Counted from the stretch's first letter, positions 29,942-38,785 are shown. The stretch: 64,000 nt of DNA from Methylopila jiangsuensis (GCF_027922305.1 NZ_BSFK01000016.1:678565-742564); one strand, 5' to 3'. Notes: a model not told the origin generated them from the letters alone. Numbers and translations: made by a program.

Positions 29942-31552
29942 GTGCTCCCGGAGATTCGCGATCACGCCCGGCTGAGCGCGGAGTTCCGGTGGAGGCTGCC
30001 GCGGCGGTTCAGCATCGCCGAGGCGATCTGCGACCGCTGGGCGACGCGCGAGCCGGACCGGACGGCGCTGCTGCTCAAGCGGCCGGGCGCGGCGCTGGAG
30101 CCCGTGAGCTATGGCGCCTTGCGCGCCGCCTCCCAGGCGCTGGCCGCGGCGCTGGCGAAGCGGGGCCTGCGCCGGGGCGACCGCGCCGCCGTGCTGCTGC
30201 CCCAGGGCGCGGAGGTGGTGACGGCACATGTGGCGCTGTCGCGGCTCGGCGTTGTGGTGGCGCCGCTGGCGCTCGCCTTCGGCCCGGACGGCATCGCCTA
30301 TCGGCTCGGCGACTGCGACGCCCGCGCGATCGTCACCAACGCGGAGGGGCTCGCGCGGCTGCGCGCCATGGCGGCGCAGCCGCCGGGCCTGGAGATCGTC
30401 GTGTCGGTGGACGGCGGGGACGGGGCGGCGCTCGATTACGCCGGCCTGATCGCCGAGGGCGGCGCGGTGGAGGACGAGGCGCTGACCCCGGACGATCCGG
30501 CCCTGATGATCTACACCTCCGGCACCGCGGGCGCGCCGAAGGGGGCGCTGCACGGCGGCCGGGTGCTGCTCGGCCACCTGCCGGGCCTCCGCATGACGCA
30601 CGAGTTTTTTCCCCAACCGGGCGATCGCGCCTGGACGCCGGCGGACTGGGCCTGGGCCGGCGGGCTGCTCAACCTGCTGATGCCGGCGCTGCATTACGGC
30701 GTCGCGGTGGTGGCGCAGCCCGCGACCAAGTTCGATCCCGAAGCCGCTTTCGCGCTGATGGCGGAGGCTGGGGTGCGCAACGCCTTCCTGCCGCCGACCG
30801 CGCTCCGGCTGATGGCGGGCGTCCCGAACCCCGAACGCTTCGGCGCCAAGCTGCGCTCGGCGGTGGCGGCCGGCGAGCGGCTGGGCGAGGCCACGTTCCA
30901 CTGGGCGCGGGAGGCGCTGGGCGTGACCGTGAACGAGGTCTACGGCCAGACCGAGTGCAACTACGTGCTGTCCTCCGCCGCCGGGCTCGGCGTGTCGAAG
31001 CCGGGCTTCATCGGCAAGCCCACGCCGGGCCATGTGGTGGGGCTGTTCGACGACGACGGCCGCCCCTGCGGGCCGGACGAGCCGGGCGAGATCTGCGTGC
31101 GCCGGCCGGACCCGATCCTGTTCCTCGGCTACTGGAACCGCCCCGAGGCGACGGCGGAGAAGTTCCGCGGCGACTGGTGGCGCACCGGCGATCAGGCGGT
31201 GATGGACCACGAAGGCTATGTGCGCTTCGTCGGCCGCGACGACGACGTCATCACCACCTCGGGCTACCGGGTCGGCCCCGGCGAGATCGAGGACTGCCTG
31301 TCCCGCCATCCGGCGGTGGCGCTGGCGGCGGCGGTGGGGAAGCCGGACGCGCTGCGCACCGAGATCGTGCGGGCCTTCGTGCAGCTCCGGCCGGGTTTCG
31401 CGCCTTCCGAGGCGCTGGCCGGCGACATAAGCCGCTTCGTGCGCGAGCGGCTGTCGGCGCATGAATATCCGCGCGAGGTGACCTTCGTGGACGAGCTGCC
31501 GCTCACCACCAGCGGCAAGGTCATCCGCCGGCAGCTTCGCGACCGGGCGTGA
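29942..31552 (+). CDS. Acyl-CoA synthetase (AMP-forming)
   Basis: ANL-superfamily enzyme of 536 residues that adenylates a carboxylic acid and transfers it to CoA. The P-loop is MIYTSGTAGAPKGALHGG. Further motifs are VNEVYGQTECNYV (A5), the hinge region WWRTGDQAVMDHEGYVRFVGRDDDVI, and the C-terminal catalytic Lys in LTTSGKVIRRQL. Sequence style is closest to medium-chain/acetyl (ACSM or Acs-like) synthetases; the exact acid is unknown. The start is GTG at 29942, seven bases after rppH. Confidence 0.9.
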   Translation: MLPEIRDHARLSAEFRWRLPRRFSIAEAICDRWATREPDRTALLLKRPGAALEPVSYGALRAASQALAAALAKRGLRRGDRAAVLLPQGAEVVTAHVALSRLGVVVAPLALAFGPDGIAYRLGDCDARAIVTNAEGLARLRAMAAQPPGLEIVVSVDGGDGAALDYAGLIAEGGAVEDEALTPDDPALMIYTSGTAGAPKGALHGGRVLLGHLPGLRMTHEFFPQPGDRAWTPADWAWAGGLLNLLMPALHYGVAVVAQPATKFDPEAAFALMAEAGVRNAFLPPTALRLMAGVPNPERFGAKLRSAVAAGERLGEATFHWAREALGVTVNEVYGQTECNYVLSSAAGLGVSKPGFIGKPTPGHVVGLFDDDGRPCGPDEPGEICVRRPDPILFLGYWNRPEATAEKFRGDWWRTGDQAVMDHEGYVRFVGRDDDVITTSGYRVGPGEIEDCLSRHPAVALAAAVGKPDALRTEIVRAFVQLRPGFAPSEALAGDISRFVRERLSAHEYPREVTFVDELPLTTSGKVIRRQLRDRA

Positions 31553-31581
31553 CCCCGCCCGATCGGGCAGCTCCCATGTCT

Positions 31582-31600
31582 TAATTCAACAGATGAATTA
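31582..31600. promoter_or_regulatory. Dyad upstream of aqpZ
   Basis: TAATTC-AACAGAT-GAATTA is a perfect 6-bp inverted repeat in an AT-rich patch about 60 bases before the aqpZ start. It is a likely regulator site or part of a promoter; the binding protein is unknown. Confidence 0.35.
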
Positions 31601-31660
31601 TGGACTTTTCCGGAGCGGAGGCTCACTTTGCCTCGCAGAGGGGCATCGGGGTTATTGATC

Positions 31661-32410
31661 ATGCGCAAATATGCGGCGGAAGCGATCGGAACGTTCTGGC
31701 TCACCTTCGGCGGCTGCGGCAGCGCCGTGCTGGCGGCGGCGTTCCCGGACGTGGGCATCGGCCTGCTCGGCGTTTCGTTCGCCTTCGGCCTGACCGTGCT
31801 GACCATGGCCTACGCCATCGGCCATGTGTCCGGCTGCCATCTCAACCCGGCGGTCACGGTCGGCCTCGCCGCGGGCGGCCGCTTCCCGGCGCGCCAGATC
31901 CCGCCTTACGTGATCGCTCAGGTGGTGGGCGCGATCGCGGGCGCCGGGGCGCTCTATGTCATCGCCTCCGGCGCGCCGGGCTTCGATCTCGCCAAGGGCT
32001 TCGCCTCCAACGGCTACGGCGCGCATTCGCCCGGCGGCTATGGCCTCGGCGCGGCGCTGGTCGCCGAGGTTCTGCTCACCGCGTTCTTCCTGTTCATCAT
32101 CATGGGCGCCACCCACGGCAAGGCGCCCGCCGGCTTCGCGCCCATCGCCATCGGCCTCGGCCTGACGCTGATCCACCTGATCAGCATCCCGGTCACCAAC
32201 ACCTCGGTGAACCCGGCCCGCAGCACCGGCCCCGCGCTGTTCGTGGGCGGCTGGGCGCTGCAGCAGCTCTGGCTGTTCTGGGTGGCGCCGCTGATCGGCG
32301 GCGCGATCGGCGGCCTCGTCTACCGCTGGATCAGCGACGAGCCCTCGGCGGACATCACCGGCGGCGTCTCGCCGGCCAAGGCCACGCGCGACGCGCTGCA
32401 GAACGGCTGA
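31661..32410 (+). CDS. aqpZ: Aquaporin Z
   Basis: Inner-membrane water channel of 249 residues with six hydrophobic segments. NPA boxes are at residues 62-64 (HLNPAVTVG) and 183-185 ([10 protein letters not shown]). Around them Phe in FAFGLT, His171, Thr180 and Arg186 match the aromatic/arginine filter of water-selective AqpZ. ATG at 31661 gives the AqpZ N-terminus [16 protein letters not shown]; an upstream in-frame TTG (31628) is less likely. The C-terminal tail after about 225 is cytoplasmic. Confidence 0.93.
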   Translation: MRKYAAEAIGTFWLTFGGCGSAVLAAAFPDVGIGLLGVSFAFGLTVLTMAYAIGHVSGCHLNPAVTVGLAAGGRFPARQIPPYVIAQVVGAIAGAGALYVIASGAPGFDLAKGFASNGYGAHSPGGYGLGAALVAEVLLTAFFLFIIMGATHGKAPAGFAPIAIGLGLTLIHLISIPVTNTSVNPARSTGPALFVGGWALQQLWLFWVAPLIGGAIGGLVYRWISDEPSADITGGVSPAKATRDALQNG

Positions 32411-32420
32411 GGTCCGGGCC

Positions 32421-33458
32421 TCAGGCGGGAGCGTCGGCGGCGGCCTCCGGCTCCGCCTCGCCCTCGTCGCCATAGCCCACGAGGCGTAAGGGCCGGGCCT
32501 TGAGCCCGGCCGTCCCGCACCAGTGCACCAGCGCGTCCTCCTCGCCGTGGGTGACCCAGACCTCGCTTGCGCCCGTGTCGAGGATGGTGCGGCGCAGGTC
32601 GTCCCAGTCGGCGTGGTCGGACACCACCAGCGGCAGCTCCACGCCCTTCTGCCGGGCGCGGGCCCGCACCCGCATCCAGCCCGAGGCCGCCACCGTCACC
32701 GGATCCGGGAACTTCCGCGCCCACAGCTCCCGAAGCGCGGAGGGCGGGCACAGCACGATGGCGCCGGCCATGTCCTTGCGCTTCGGCGCCGCCACCTGCG
32801 GCGTGTCGCCGAGCGCGATCCCGAGCGCGCGATAGACTTCCGTGACGCGCACCATGGCGCCGTGCAGATGCACCGGCGCATCCCATCCCGCCTGGCGCAG
32901 CAGCGCGATCAGCCGCTGGGCCTTGCCGAGCGAATAGGCTCCGACCAGATGCGCCCGGTCAGGAAACAGCGCCACGCTGTCGATGAGCTTCGCCACCTCC
33001 TCGGCCGCGTCCGGGTGGCGGAACACCGGCAGGCCGAAGGTGGCCTCGGTGACGAACAGGTCGCAGGGGACCACCTCGAAAGGGGCGGCGGTGGGGTCGG
33101 ACTGGCGCTTGTAGTCGCCGGAGACGACCGCGCGAAAGCCTCTGGTCTCGAACAGGATCTGGGCCGAGCCCAGCACATGGCCGGCCGGGTGGAAGCTGAC
33201 CGCGACCCCGTTGATCGAGATCGTCTCGCCATAGGCCGCCGGCTGGCGCTCGCGGCAGAAGTCCTCGCCATAGCGGGCGGCCATGATGGCGAGCGTCTCC
33301 GGCGTCGCCATCACCGCGCCGTGGCCGGGCCGGGCGTGGTCCGCATGGCCGTGGGTGATCAGCGCCCGGGGCACGGGCCGCATCGGGTCCACATGCACGT
33401 CGGCGGGCGGGCAATAAAGGCCGGCGGGAGTGGGGATCAGCAGCTCTTCGGGGCGCAT
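32421..33458 (-). CDS. Ligase-associated DNA exonuclease (metallo-beta-lactamase fold)
   Basis: Protein of 345 residues with the metallo-beta-lactamase/beta-CASP fold: ITHGHADHARPG (metal-binding HxHxDH), HPAGHVLGSAQI and VVSGDYKRQ in order, then FVTEATFGLP, and a C-terminal VSDHADWDDLRRT and VTHGEEDALV. This is the exonuclease of the Lhr-core repair set, which normally travels with an ATP-dependent DNA ligase, a helicase and a phosphoesterase. ATG at 33458 was chosen; the long open frame upstream is a shadow of the helicase gene. It diverges from that helicase across 93 bases. Confidence 0.9.
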   Translation of the reverse strand: MRPEELLIPTPAGLYCPPADVHVDPMRPVPRALITHGHADHARPGHGAVMATPETLAIMAARYGEDFCRERQPAAYGETISINGVAVSFHPAGHVLGSAQILFETRGFRAVVSGDYKRQSDPTAAPFEVVPCDLFVTEATFGLPVFRHPDAAEEVAKLIDSVALFPDRAHLVGAYSLGKAQRLIALLRQAGWDAPVHLHGAMVRVTEVYRALGIALGDTPQVAAPKRKDMAGAIVLCPPSALRELWARKFPDPVTVAASGWMRVRARARQKGVELPLVVSDHADWDDLRRTILDTGASEVWVTHGEEDALVHWCGTAGLKARPLRLVGYGDEGEAEPEAAADAPA

Positions 33459-33551
33459 GCTCCCAACATAAGCGCCGCCCGCGCGCCGCACAGGGGCCTC
33501 GGCCGCCTCGCGCTCTCCCCGAAGCGGACGTTCGCGCCTATCTGATGCGGC

Positions 33552-36077
33552 GTGACCCTCGCGCCGCCGCCCCCCACCGACCTTTCGCCGCTGCCGGACC
33601 GGTTCCAGGCCTGGTTCGCGGCGCGGGGCTGGACGCCGCGTCCGCACCAGCTGGCGTTGCTGGACCACGCCCGCGCCGGCCGCGACGCGCTGCTGATCGC
33701 GCCCACCGGCGCCGGCAAGACGCTGGCGGGCTTCCTGCCGAGCCTGATCGACCTGACGGAGGCGCGGGGAGAAAGCGTCGGAATCCACACGCTCTACGTC
33801 TCGCCGCTGAAGGCGCTGGCGGTGGACGTGGCGCGCAATCTGGAGCGCCCGGTGGCGGAGATGGGCCTGCCGGTCCGCATCGAGGGCCGCACCGGCGACA
33901 CGCCCGCCGCGCGGCGGCAGCGGCAGAAGCGTCAGCCGCCGGACATGCTGCTCACCACGCCGGAGCAGCTCGCGCTGCTGATCGGCGATCCGGGGGCTGG
34001 CCGGCTGTTCGAGACCGTGCGCCGTGTGGTGCTGGACGAGTTGCACGCGCTCGCCCCCACCAAGCGCGGCGACCAGCTGGCGCTGGCGCTGGCTCGGGTG
34101 AGGGCGCTCGCGCCGGAGGCGGTGTTCGTCGGCCTGTCCGCCACCGTGAAGGCGCCCGACGAGCTGCGCCGCTGGCTGGTGGACCCGCGCCGGGGGGCGC
34201 CGCTCTCGGAGCTGGTGCGCATCAGCGGCGGCGCCGCGCCCGACATCGCCATCCACGACACCGACGAGCGCCTGCCCTGGGCCGGGCACAGCGCCCGCCA
34301 CGCCATGGGCGCGATCTACGAGGCGATCCGCGCCCACCGCACAACGCTGGTGTTCGCCAACACCCGCGCGCAGGCCGAGATGGCGTTTCAGGAGCTTTGG
34401 CTTCTGAACGAGGATTCGCTCCCCATCGCGCTGCATCACGGCTCGCTGGACGTGGGTCAGCGCCGCAAGGTGGAGGCCGCCATGGGGGAGGGGCGGCTGC
34501 GGGCGGTGGTGTGCACCTCCACGCTTGATCTCGGCATCGACTGGGGCGACGTGGACCTCGTGGTGCAGGTGGGCTCGCCCAAGGGCTCGTCGCGGCTCCT
34601 GCAGCGGGTCGGCCGCGCCAACCACCGGCTGGAAGAGCCCTCCAAGGCGCTGATCGTGCCGGCCAACCGCTTCGAGGTGATCGAGTGCGAGGCGGCGCGG
34701 GCGGCGGCGCTCGACGGCCAGCAGGACGCGGACACCGTGAAGCCCGGCTCGCTCGACGTTCTGGCCCAGCATGTGCTCGGCGTCGCCTGCGGCGGCCCGT
34801 TCGACGAGGACGCGCTGTTCGCGGAGGTGACCTCGGCCGCGCCCTACGCCGCGCTGACCCGCTCCGAGTTCGCGGACGTGGTCGCCTTCGCCGCAACGGG
34901 GGGCTACGCGCTCCGCTCCTACGAGCGCTTCGCCAAGATCCGCCGCACCAAGGACGGGCTGTGGCGCATAGCCAACCCGGACGTGGCCCAGCGCTGGCGC
35001 ATGAACGTGGGCACCATCATCGAGGCGACGACGCTGAAGGTCCGGCTCGCGCGGGTGCGCCGCGCGCCCGGCGGGGCCACGGGGCCGGCGGGCTATGGCG
35101 GCAGGATTCTGGGCGAGATCGAGGAGTATTTCGTCGAGACCATGACCCCCGGCGACACCTTCATGTTCGGCGGCGAGATCCTGCGCTACGACGCGCTGAT
35201 CGAGAACGAGGTCTATGTCTCGCGTTCGTCCTCGGAGGCGCCCAAGGTGCCGACCTATGTGGGCGGTCGCATGCCGCTGACCACCGACGTCGCCGCCCGC
35301 GTGCGCGAGATGATGGGCGACCCCGCCCGCTGGGGCGCGCTGCCGGCGCAGGTGCGGGAATGGCTGCGGCTGCAGGCGGAGCGCTCGTCCGCCCCCCTGC
35401 GGGACGAGCTGCTGGTGGAGACCTTCCCCAAGGCCGGCAAGCACTTCATCGTCGCCTACACCTTCGAGGGAAGGCTCGCCAACCAGACGCTCGGCATGCT
35501 GCTGACGCGGCGGCTGGAGCGGGCGCGCGCCCATCCTCTCGGCTTCGTGGCGGGCGACTACGCGCTCGCCATCTGGGGCCTGTCCGACCTGTCCGCCCTG
35601 ATCGGGGCGGGCCGGCTGTCGCTCGACGCGCTGTTCGATCAGGACATGCTCGGCGACGATCTGGAGGCCTGGATGGCGGAGAGCGCGCTGATGAAGCGCA
35701 CCTTCCGCAACTGCGCCATCATCGCCGGGCTGATCGAGCGCCGCTTTCCGGGGCAGGAGAAAACCGGGCGGCAGGTCACCGTCTCCACCGACCTGATCTA
35801 CGACGTGCTGCGCCGGCACGAGCCGGACCACATCCTGCTGCGCGCCGCGCGCGCCGACGCCGCCCGCGGGCTGATCGACCTGGAGCGCGTGGCCGAGATG
35901 CTGGCGCGGGTGCGCGCCCATCTGCGGCATGTTCCGCTCGACCGCATCTCGCCGCTCGCGGTGCCGATCCTGCTGGAGGTGGGGCGCGAGCCGGTCTACG
36001 GCGCGGCGCAGGACGCGCTGCTGCGCGAGGCGGCGGAGGATCTGGTGGCGGAGGCCATGGGCGACGCGGCGCCTTGA
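33552..36077 (+). CDS. Ligase-associated DEXH helicase (Lhr-core)
   Basis: SF2 3'-5' DNA helicase of 841 residues, the Lhr-core form used in DNA damage response. Motifs: APTGAGKT (Walker A, 50-57), VLDELHAL (DELH, 162-165), GLSATVKAPDEL (III), STLDLGIDWGDVDLVVQVGSP (IV-V) and LQRVGRANHR (VI). The winged-helix and beta-barrel regions follow to the C-terminus. The start is GTG at 33552. The stop codon lies inside an FNR-like box that serves the next small gene. The partner exonuclease is divergent and PdeM is downstream. Confidence 0.92.
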   Translation: MTLAPPPPTDLSPLPDRFQAWFAARGWTPRPHQLALLDHARAGRDALLIAPTGAGKTLAGFLPSLIDLTEARGESVGIHTLYVSPLKALAVDVARNLERPVAEMGLPVRIEGRTGDTPAARRQRQKRQPPDMLLTTPEQLALLIGDPGAGRLFETVRRVVLDELHALAPTKRGDQLALALARVRALAPEAVFVGLSATVKAPDELRRWLVDPRRGAPLSELVRISGGAAPDIAIHDTDERLPWAGHSARHAMGAIYEAIRAHRTTLVFANTRAQAEMAFQELWLLNEDSLPIALHHGSLDVGQRRKVEAAMGEGRLRAVVCTSTLDLGIDWGDVDLVVQVGSPKGSSRLLQRVGRANHRLEEPSKALIVPANRFEVIECEAARAAALDGQQDADTVKPGSLDVLAQHVLGVACGGPFDEDALFAEVTSAAPYAALTRSEFADVVAFAATGGYALRSYERFAKIRRTKDGLWRIANPDVAQRWRMNVGTIIEATTLKVRLARVRRAPGGATGPAGYGGRILGEIEEYFVETMTPGDTFMFGGEILRYDALIENEVYVSRSSSEAPKVPTYVGGRMPLTTDVAARVREMMGDPARWGALPAQVREWLRLQAERSSAPLRDELLVETFPKAGKHFIVAYTFEGRLANQTLGMLLTRRLERARAHPLGFVAGDYALAIWGLSDLSALIGAGRLSLDALFDQDMLGDDLEAWMAESALMKRTFRNCAIIAGLIERRFPGQEKTGRQVTVSTDLIYDVLRRHEPDHILLRAARADAARGLIDLERVAEMLARVRAHLRHVPLDRISPLAVPILLEVGREPVYGAAQDALLREAAEDLVAEAMGDAAP

Positions 36078-36087
36078 TCCACGTCAA
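36074..36087 (+). promoter_or_regulatory. FNR/FixK-type box
   Basis: TTGAT-CCAC-GTCAA differs from the FNR/FixK consensus TTGAT-N4-ATCAA at one position and is a common rhizobial form. Its centre lies 63 bases before the start of the 29-codon gene, which fits a class II site at -41.5 with a short leader. It overlaps the helicase stop codon. Confidence 0.6.
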
Positions 36088-36143
36088 GGCGCCGGCCCCG
36101 CCGCCGGAGCCACATGCTCCCACATCATAAGGGAGGATGTGAC

Positions 36144-36233
36144 ATGCCGCTGCAAGACATGCTGATTCTGGCCGCCGTGCTCGCCACGTTCGGGACCTTC
36201 GCCGGCACGATGCTCTGGGCCACGACGCGCTGA
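36144..36233 (+). CDS. 29-residue single-helix membrane mini-protein
   Basis: A short gene below the usual length cut-off. ATG at 36144 follows a strong GGGAGG ribosome-binding site. The product is almost entirely one transmembrane helix (DMLILAAVLATFGTFAGTML) ending WATTR. It stands as its own unit: an FNR-type box 57 bases upstream and a 13-bp hairpin just downstream. Small hydrophobic proteins under FNR or FixK control often assemble with cytochrome oxidases or other respiratory complexes; that role is inference. No homologue is claimed. Confidence 0.7.
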   Translation: MPLQDMLILAAVLATFGTFAGTMLWATTR

Positions 36234-36247
36234 GGCGCTCGTCCGCT

Positions 36248-36288
36248 GCGGCCGGGAGCCTTGCATTGGGGGGCGGGCTCCCGGCCGC
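36248..36288 (+). terminator. Terminator-like hairpin after the mini-protein gene
   Basis: A 13-bp perfect stem (GCGGCCGGGAGCC / GGCTCCCGGCCGC) with a 15-base loop, 14 bases after the mini-protein stop and 37 bases before the LexA box. It separates the FNR-controlled unit from pdeM. There is no T-run. Confidence 0.5.
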
Positions 36289-36325
36289 CGCGCGGGCCTG
36301 ACGCGGCCCATGGACGGCGGGGGTT

Positions 36326-36340
36326 GTTCCTGCTACGTTC
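36326..36340 (+). promoter_or_regulatory. LexA (SOS) box upstream of pdeM
   Basis: GTTC-CTGCTAC-GTTC is an exact match to the alphaproteobacterial LexA site GTTC-N7-GTTC. It ends 5 bases before the pdeM ATG, where bound LexA would block transcription or initiation. Confidence 0.6.
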
Positions 36341-36345
36341 CAGGC

Positions 36346-37056
36346 ATGATTCCCGCCGCCGCTCCCGCGCCCAATCCCCCGCCGACCCTCACCGTGTCCG
36401 GAACGGCGCTCGTCGCCGACGCCTCCGGCGCGCTGTATGAGCCGGCGAGCGGCGCGCTTATCGTGGCCGATCTCCATCTGGAGAAGGGCTCGTCCTTCGC
36501 CCGCCGCGGCCAGATGCTGCCGCCCTACGACACGCGGACGACGCTTGGCCGTCTGTCGGCCCTGCTCGAAATCTACCGGCCCCGCGCGGTGATCGCGCTG
36601 GGCGACAGCTTCCACGACGGCGGCGGTCCCGCGCGTTTGGCCGAGGCCGACCGGGAGCGCCTCGCTGCGCTGCAGGCGGGGCGGGACTGGATCTGGATCG
36701 CGGGCAACCACGACCCCGAGCCGCCAGCCGGCTGCGGCGGCGAGGCCCATGGCGAGATGCGGCTGGGGCCGCTGACGCTGCGCCACGAGCCGGTCGCGGG
36801 GCCTGCCCCCGGCGAGATCGCCGGGCATCTCCATCCGGCCGCGAAAGTGTCCGTGCGCGGCCGCAGCCTGCGCCGCCGCTGCTTCGCCACCGACGGCGCC
36901 CGGCTCGTGCTGCCGGCCTTCGGGGCCTACACGGGCGGGCTCAACGTGCGCGACGCCGCCTTCGCCAGCCTGTTCGAGCCCTCCGCCTTCGCCGCCTGGA
37001 TGCTGGGCGACGAGGGCGTCTACGCCTTCCGCCTCGCGGGCCTGCGCCCGGATTGA
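36346..37056 (+). CDS. pdeM: Ligase-associated DNA damage response endonuclease PdeM
   Basis: Metallophosphoesterase-fold protein of 236 residues: VADLHLEKGSSFARRG (motif I), ALGDSFHDGG (II), AGNHDPEPP (III), LRHEP and AGHLHPAA (C-terminal His motifs), then LPAFGAYTGGLN, a family signature. PdeM belongs with the Lhr-core helicase, the MBL exonuclease and an ATP-dependent ligase. ATG at 36346 lies just after a LexA box, consistent with SOS induction. The longer in-frame start at 36310 would place the operator inside the coding region and was not chosen. It is convergent with the TIGR02186 gene. Confidence 0.92.
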   Translation: MIPAAAPAPNPPPTLTVSGTALVADASGALYEPASGALIVADLHLEKGSSFARRGQMLPPYDTRTTLGRLSALLEIYRPRAVIALGDSFHDGGGPARLAEADRERLAALQAGRDWIWIAGNHDPEPPAGCGGEAHGEMRLGPLTLRHEPVAGPAPGEIAGHLHPAAKVSVRGRSLRRRCFATDGARLVLPAFGAYTGGLNVRDAAFASLFEPSAFAAWMLGDEGVYAFRLAGLRPD

Positions 37057-37064
37057 GCGGGGCG

Positions 37065-37859
37065 TCAGTCGCGCCGGAAGGCCGCGCTCGCGGTCCAGCC
37101 GAAGGCGATCGCCAGCAGCGCCATGCCGAAGCCGTAGAGCAGCCGCTCCCGGTCCGCGAAACGGGCCACGCGCTGCTCGAAACCGGCCTTCACCACCCGG
37201 AAGGTGATGGTCTCCAGCGCCGCGAGCCGGCCCTGGTCGTAGAGCCGCGCCTCCACCTCATAGGCGCCGAAGGCCACGTCCGGCGGCAGATGGATCGTGG
37301 CGCGGAACACGTCGCGGTCGAGAAAGGCGACGCCGCGGCCGTCCTCGCGCCAGTGGCCGCGCTGGGTCTGCCGGCGCACCAGCGCCGTGACGAAGGCGGC
37401 GTCCTCGGCGGCGTCGAGCCGGCGGGTGCCGCCGGCGGGCGCGCCGTCCGCGGCGGCGGCCAGACTGAGCTGCTCGCTGGCGATGTCCTCCGGGGCGGCG
37501 ACGCTCGCGAGCGGCTTCGACGACAGCACGGCGAGGAAGTCCGGCGCCCGCTCGAACGACCGGGCGGGGCCGTTGATCCAGAACGGGCCGACCCGCTCCT
37601 TGCGGCGCACCTGCAGCGTGCGGCCGGGGCCGCGCGCCCGCACCACCGCCTCCCACCGCCCGCCGCTCCGGCGCGGCTCGCCGCGCGCCGCGCCGAACAG
37701 GGTGAGCTCGCCGCCGGCGTAGTTTGAGGCGATGGTCACCTGCTGGGAGGACAGCGCCAGCAGCAGCTTCTCCGCCTGCGCCGGCGAGGCCGGAAGCGCC
37801 CCCGCCGCAAGCCCGAACGCGGCGAGCGCCGCGCGCGCGTTCATGACGGGCCCCGTCAT
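37065..37859 (-). CDS. TIGR02186 family membrane protein
   Basis: Protein of 264 residues with an N-terminal signal sequence (AALAAFGLAAGALPASPAQA), a periplasmic beta-rich domain (TIASNYAGGELTLFGAARG, then RKERVGPFWIN), and a C-terminal membrane helix (LLYGFGMALLAIAFGWTASA). This architecture fits the alphaproteobacterial TIGR02186 family, which is almost always encoded after a TSUP permease. ATG at 37859 overlaps the stop of the permease (ATGA). It may form a complex with the transporter; no function is proven. Confidence 0.85.
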   Translation of the reverse strand: MTGPVMNARAALAAFGLAAGALPASPAQAEKLLLALSSQQVTIASNYAGGELTLFGAARGEPRRSGGRWEAVVRARGPGRTLQVRRKERVGPFWINGPARSFERAPDFLAVLSSKPLASVAAPEDIASEQLSLAAAADGAPAGGTRRLDAAEDAAFVTALVRRQTQRGHWREDGRGVAFLDRDVFRATIHLPPDVAFGAYEVEARLYDQGRLAALETITFRVVKAGFEQRVARFADRERLLYGFGMALLAIAFGWTASAAFRRD

Positions 37860-38785
37860 CGCGCCTTGGCCTCGATCGCGACCGAATAGGCGTCCTTGGG
37901 CGTTGCGACCAGATCGATCAGGAAGCGGCCGCCGACGCTGAGCAGCAGCAGCGCCAGCAGCAGGCGCAGATGCTCGCCCTTCAGCTTCTGCCCGGCGCGG
38001 ACGCCGAACTGCGCCCCGATCGAGCCGCCGAGCATCAGGAGAGCGGCCAGAACCAGATCGACGGAGGCCGCCGCATAGGCGTGCAGCACGGTGGCGGCCA
38101 GCATGGTGATCAGGATCTGGAACAGCGAGGTGCCCACCACCACCGCGGTCGGCACCCGGAACACGTAGACCAGGATCGGCACTAGCAGGAAGCCGCCGCC
38201 GATGCCGAGCGTCGCGCCCACGAAGCCCACGAAGGCGCCGAGCCCGAGCAGCGGGATCACGCTCATGTGCAGCATGGAGCGCTGGAACCGGAGCTTGAAC
38301 GGCATGCGGTCGATGATCGACCGGCCGGCGGCGCGCGGTTTCGGCGCGGCCGCCTGAGGCGCGCCCCGGCGCAGCAGCGCGCGGGTGGATTCGGTCAGCA
38401 TCAGGCCGCCGATCACCCCGAGCAGGGCGACGTAGGCCACGGCGATGACCGCCTCGAGCTGGCCCGCGGCGCGCAGCAGGTTGAAGAACCACACGCCCGC
38501 GCCCGCGCCCGTGACGCCGCCCGCGAGCAGCACGAGGCCGAGCTTCACGTCGAGCGCCCGCCGTCGCCAGTAGGACAGCGCGCCGGTGAAGGCGGAGGCC
38601 GCGATCTGCGGCGCCTCGGAGGCCACCGCCACCGCCGTCGGCACGCCGATGAAGATCAGCAGCGGCGTCATGAGGAAGCCGCCGCCGATGCCGAACATGC
38701 CGGAGATGAAGCCGACCGCGAGGCTCATGCCGATCACGAGCAGCACGTCCACGGGCAGTTCGGCGATCGGAAGATAGATCTGCAT
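37856..38785 (-). CDS. TSUP family sulfite/anion permease (TauE/SafE)
   Basis: Integral membrane protein of 309 residues with about eight helices arranged as two repeats, each carrying the TSUP motif: FISGMFGIGGGFLMTPLLIF and FVGATLGIGGGFLLVPILVY. A cytoplasmic loop of about 40 residues (TRALLRRGAPQAAAP) lies between. Family members export or import sulfite, organosulfonates and similar anions. The coupled TIGR02186 gene is a typical companion. The substrate is unknown. Confidence 0.9.
   Translation of the reverse strand: MQIYLPIAELPVDVLLVIGMSLAVGFISGMFGIGGGFLMTPLLIFIGVPTAVAVASEAPQIAASAFTGALSYWRRRALDVKLGLVLLAGGVTGAGAGVWFFNLLRAAGQLEAVIAVAYVALLGVIGGLMLTESTRALLRRGAPQAAAPKPRAAGRSIIDRMPFKLRFQRSMLHMSVIPLLGLGAFVGFVGATLGIGGGFLLVPILVYVFRVPTAVVVGTSLFQILITMLAATVLHAYAAASVDLVLAALLMLGGSIGAQFGVRAGQKLKGEHLRLLLALLLLSVGGRFLIDLVATPKDAYSVAIEAKAR

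Noticed and set aside
33459-35930. Minus-strand extension of the exonuclease frame across the helicase gene
   Set aside because: It mirrors the Lhr helicase coding sequence; the family N-terminus begins at ATG 33458.
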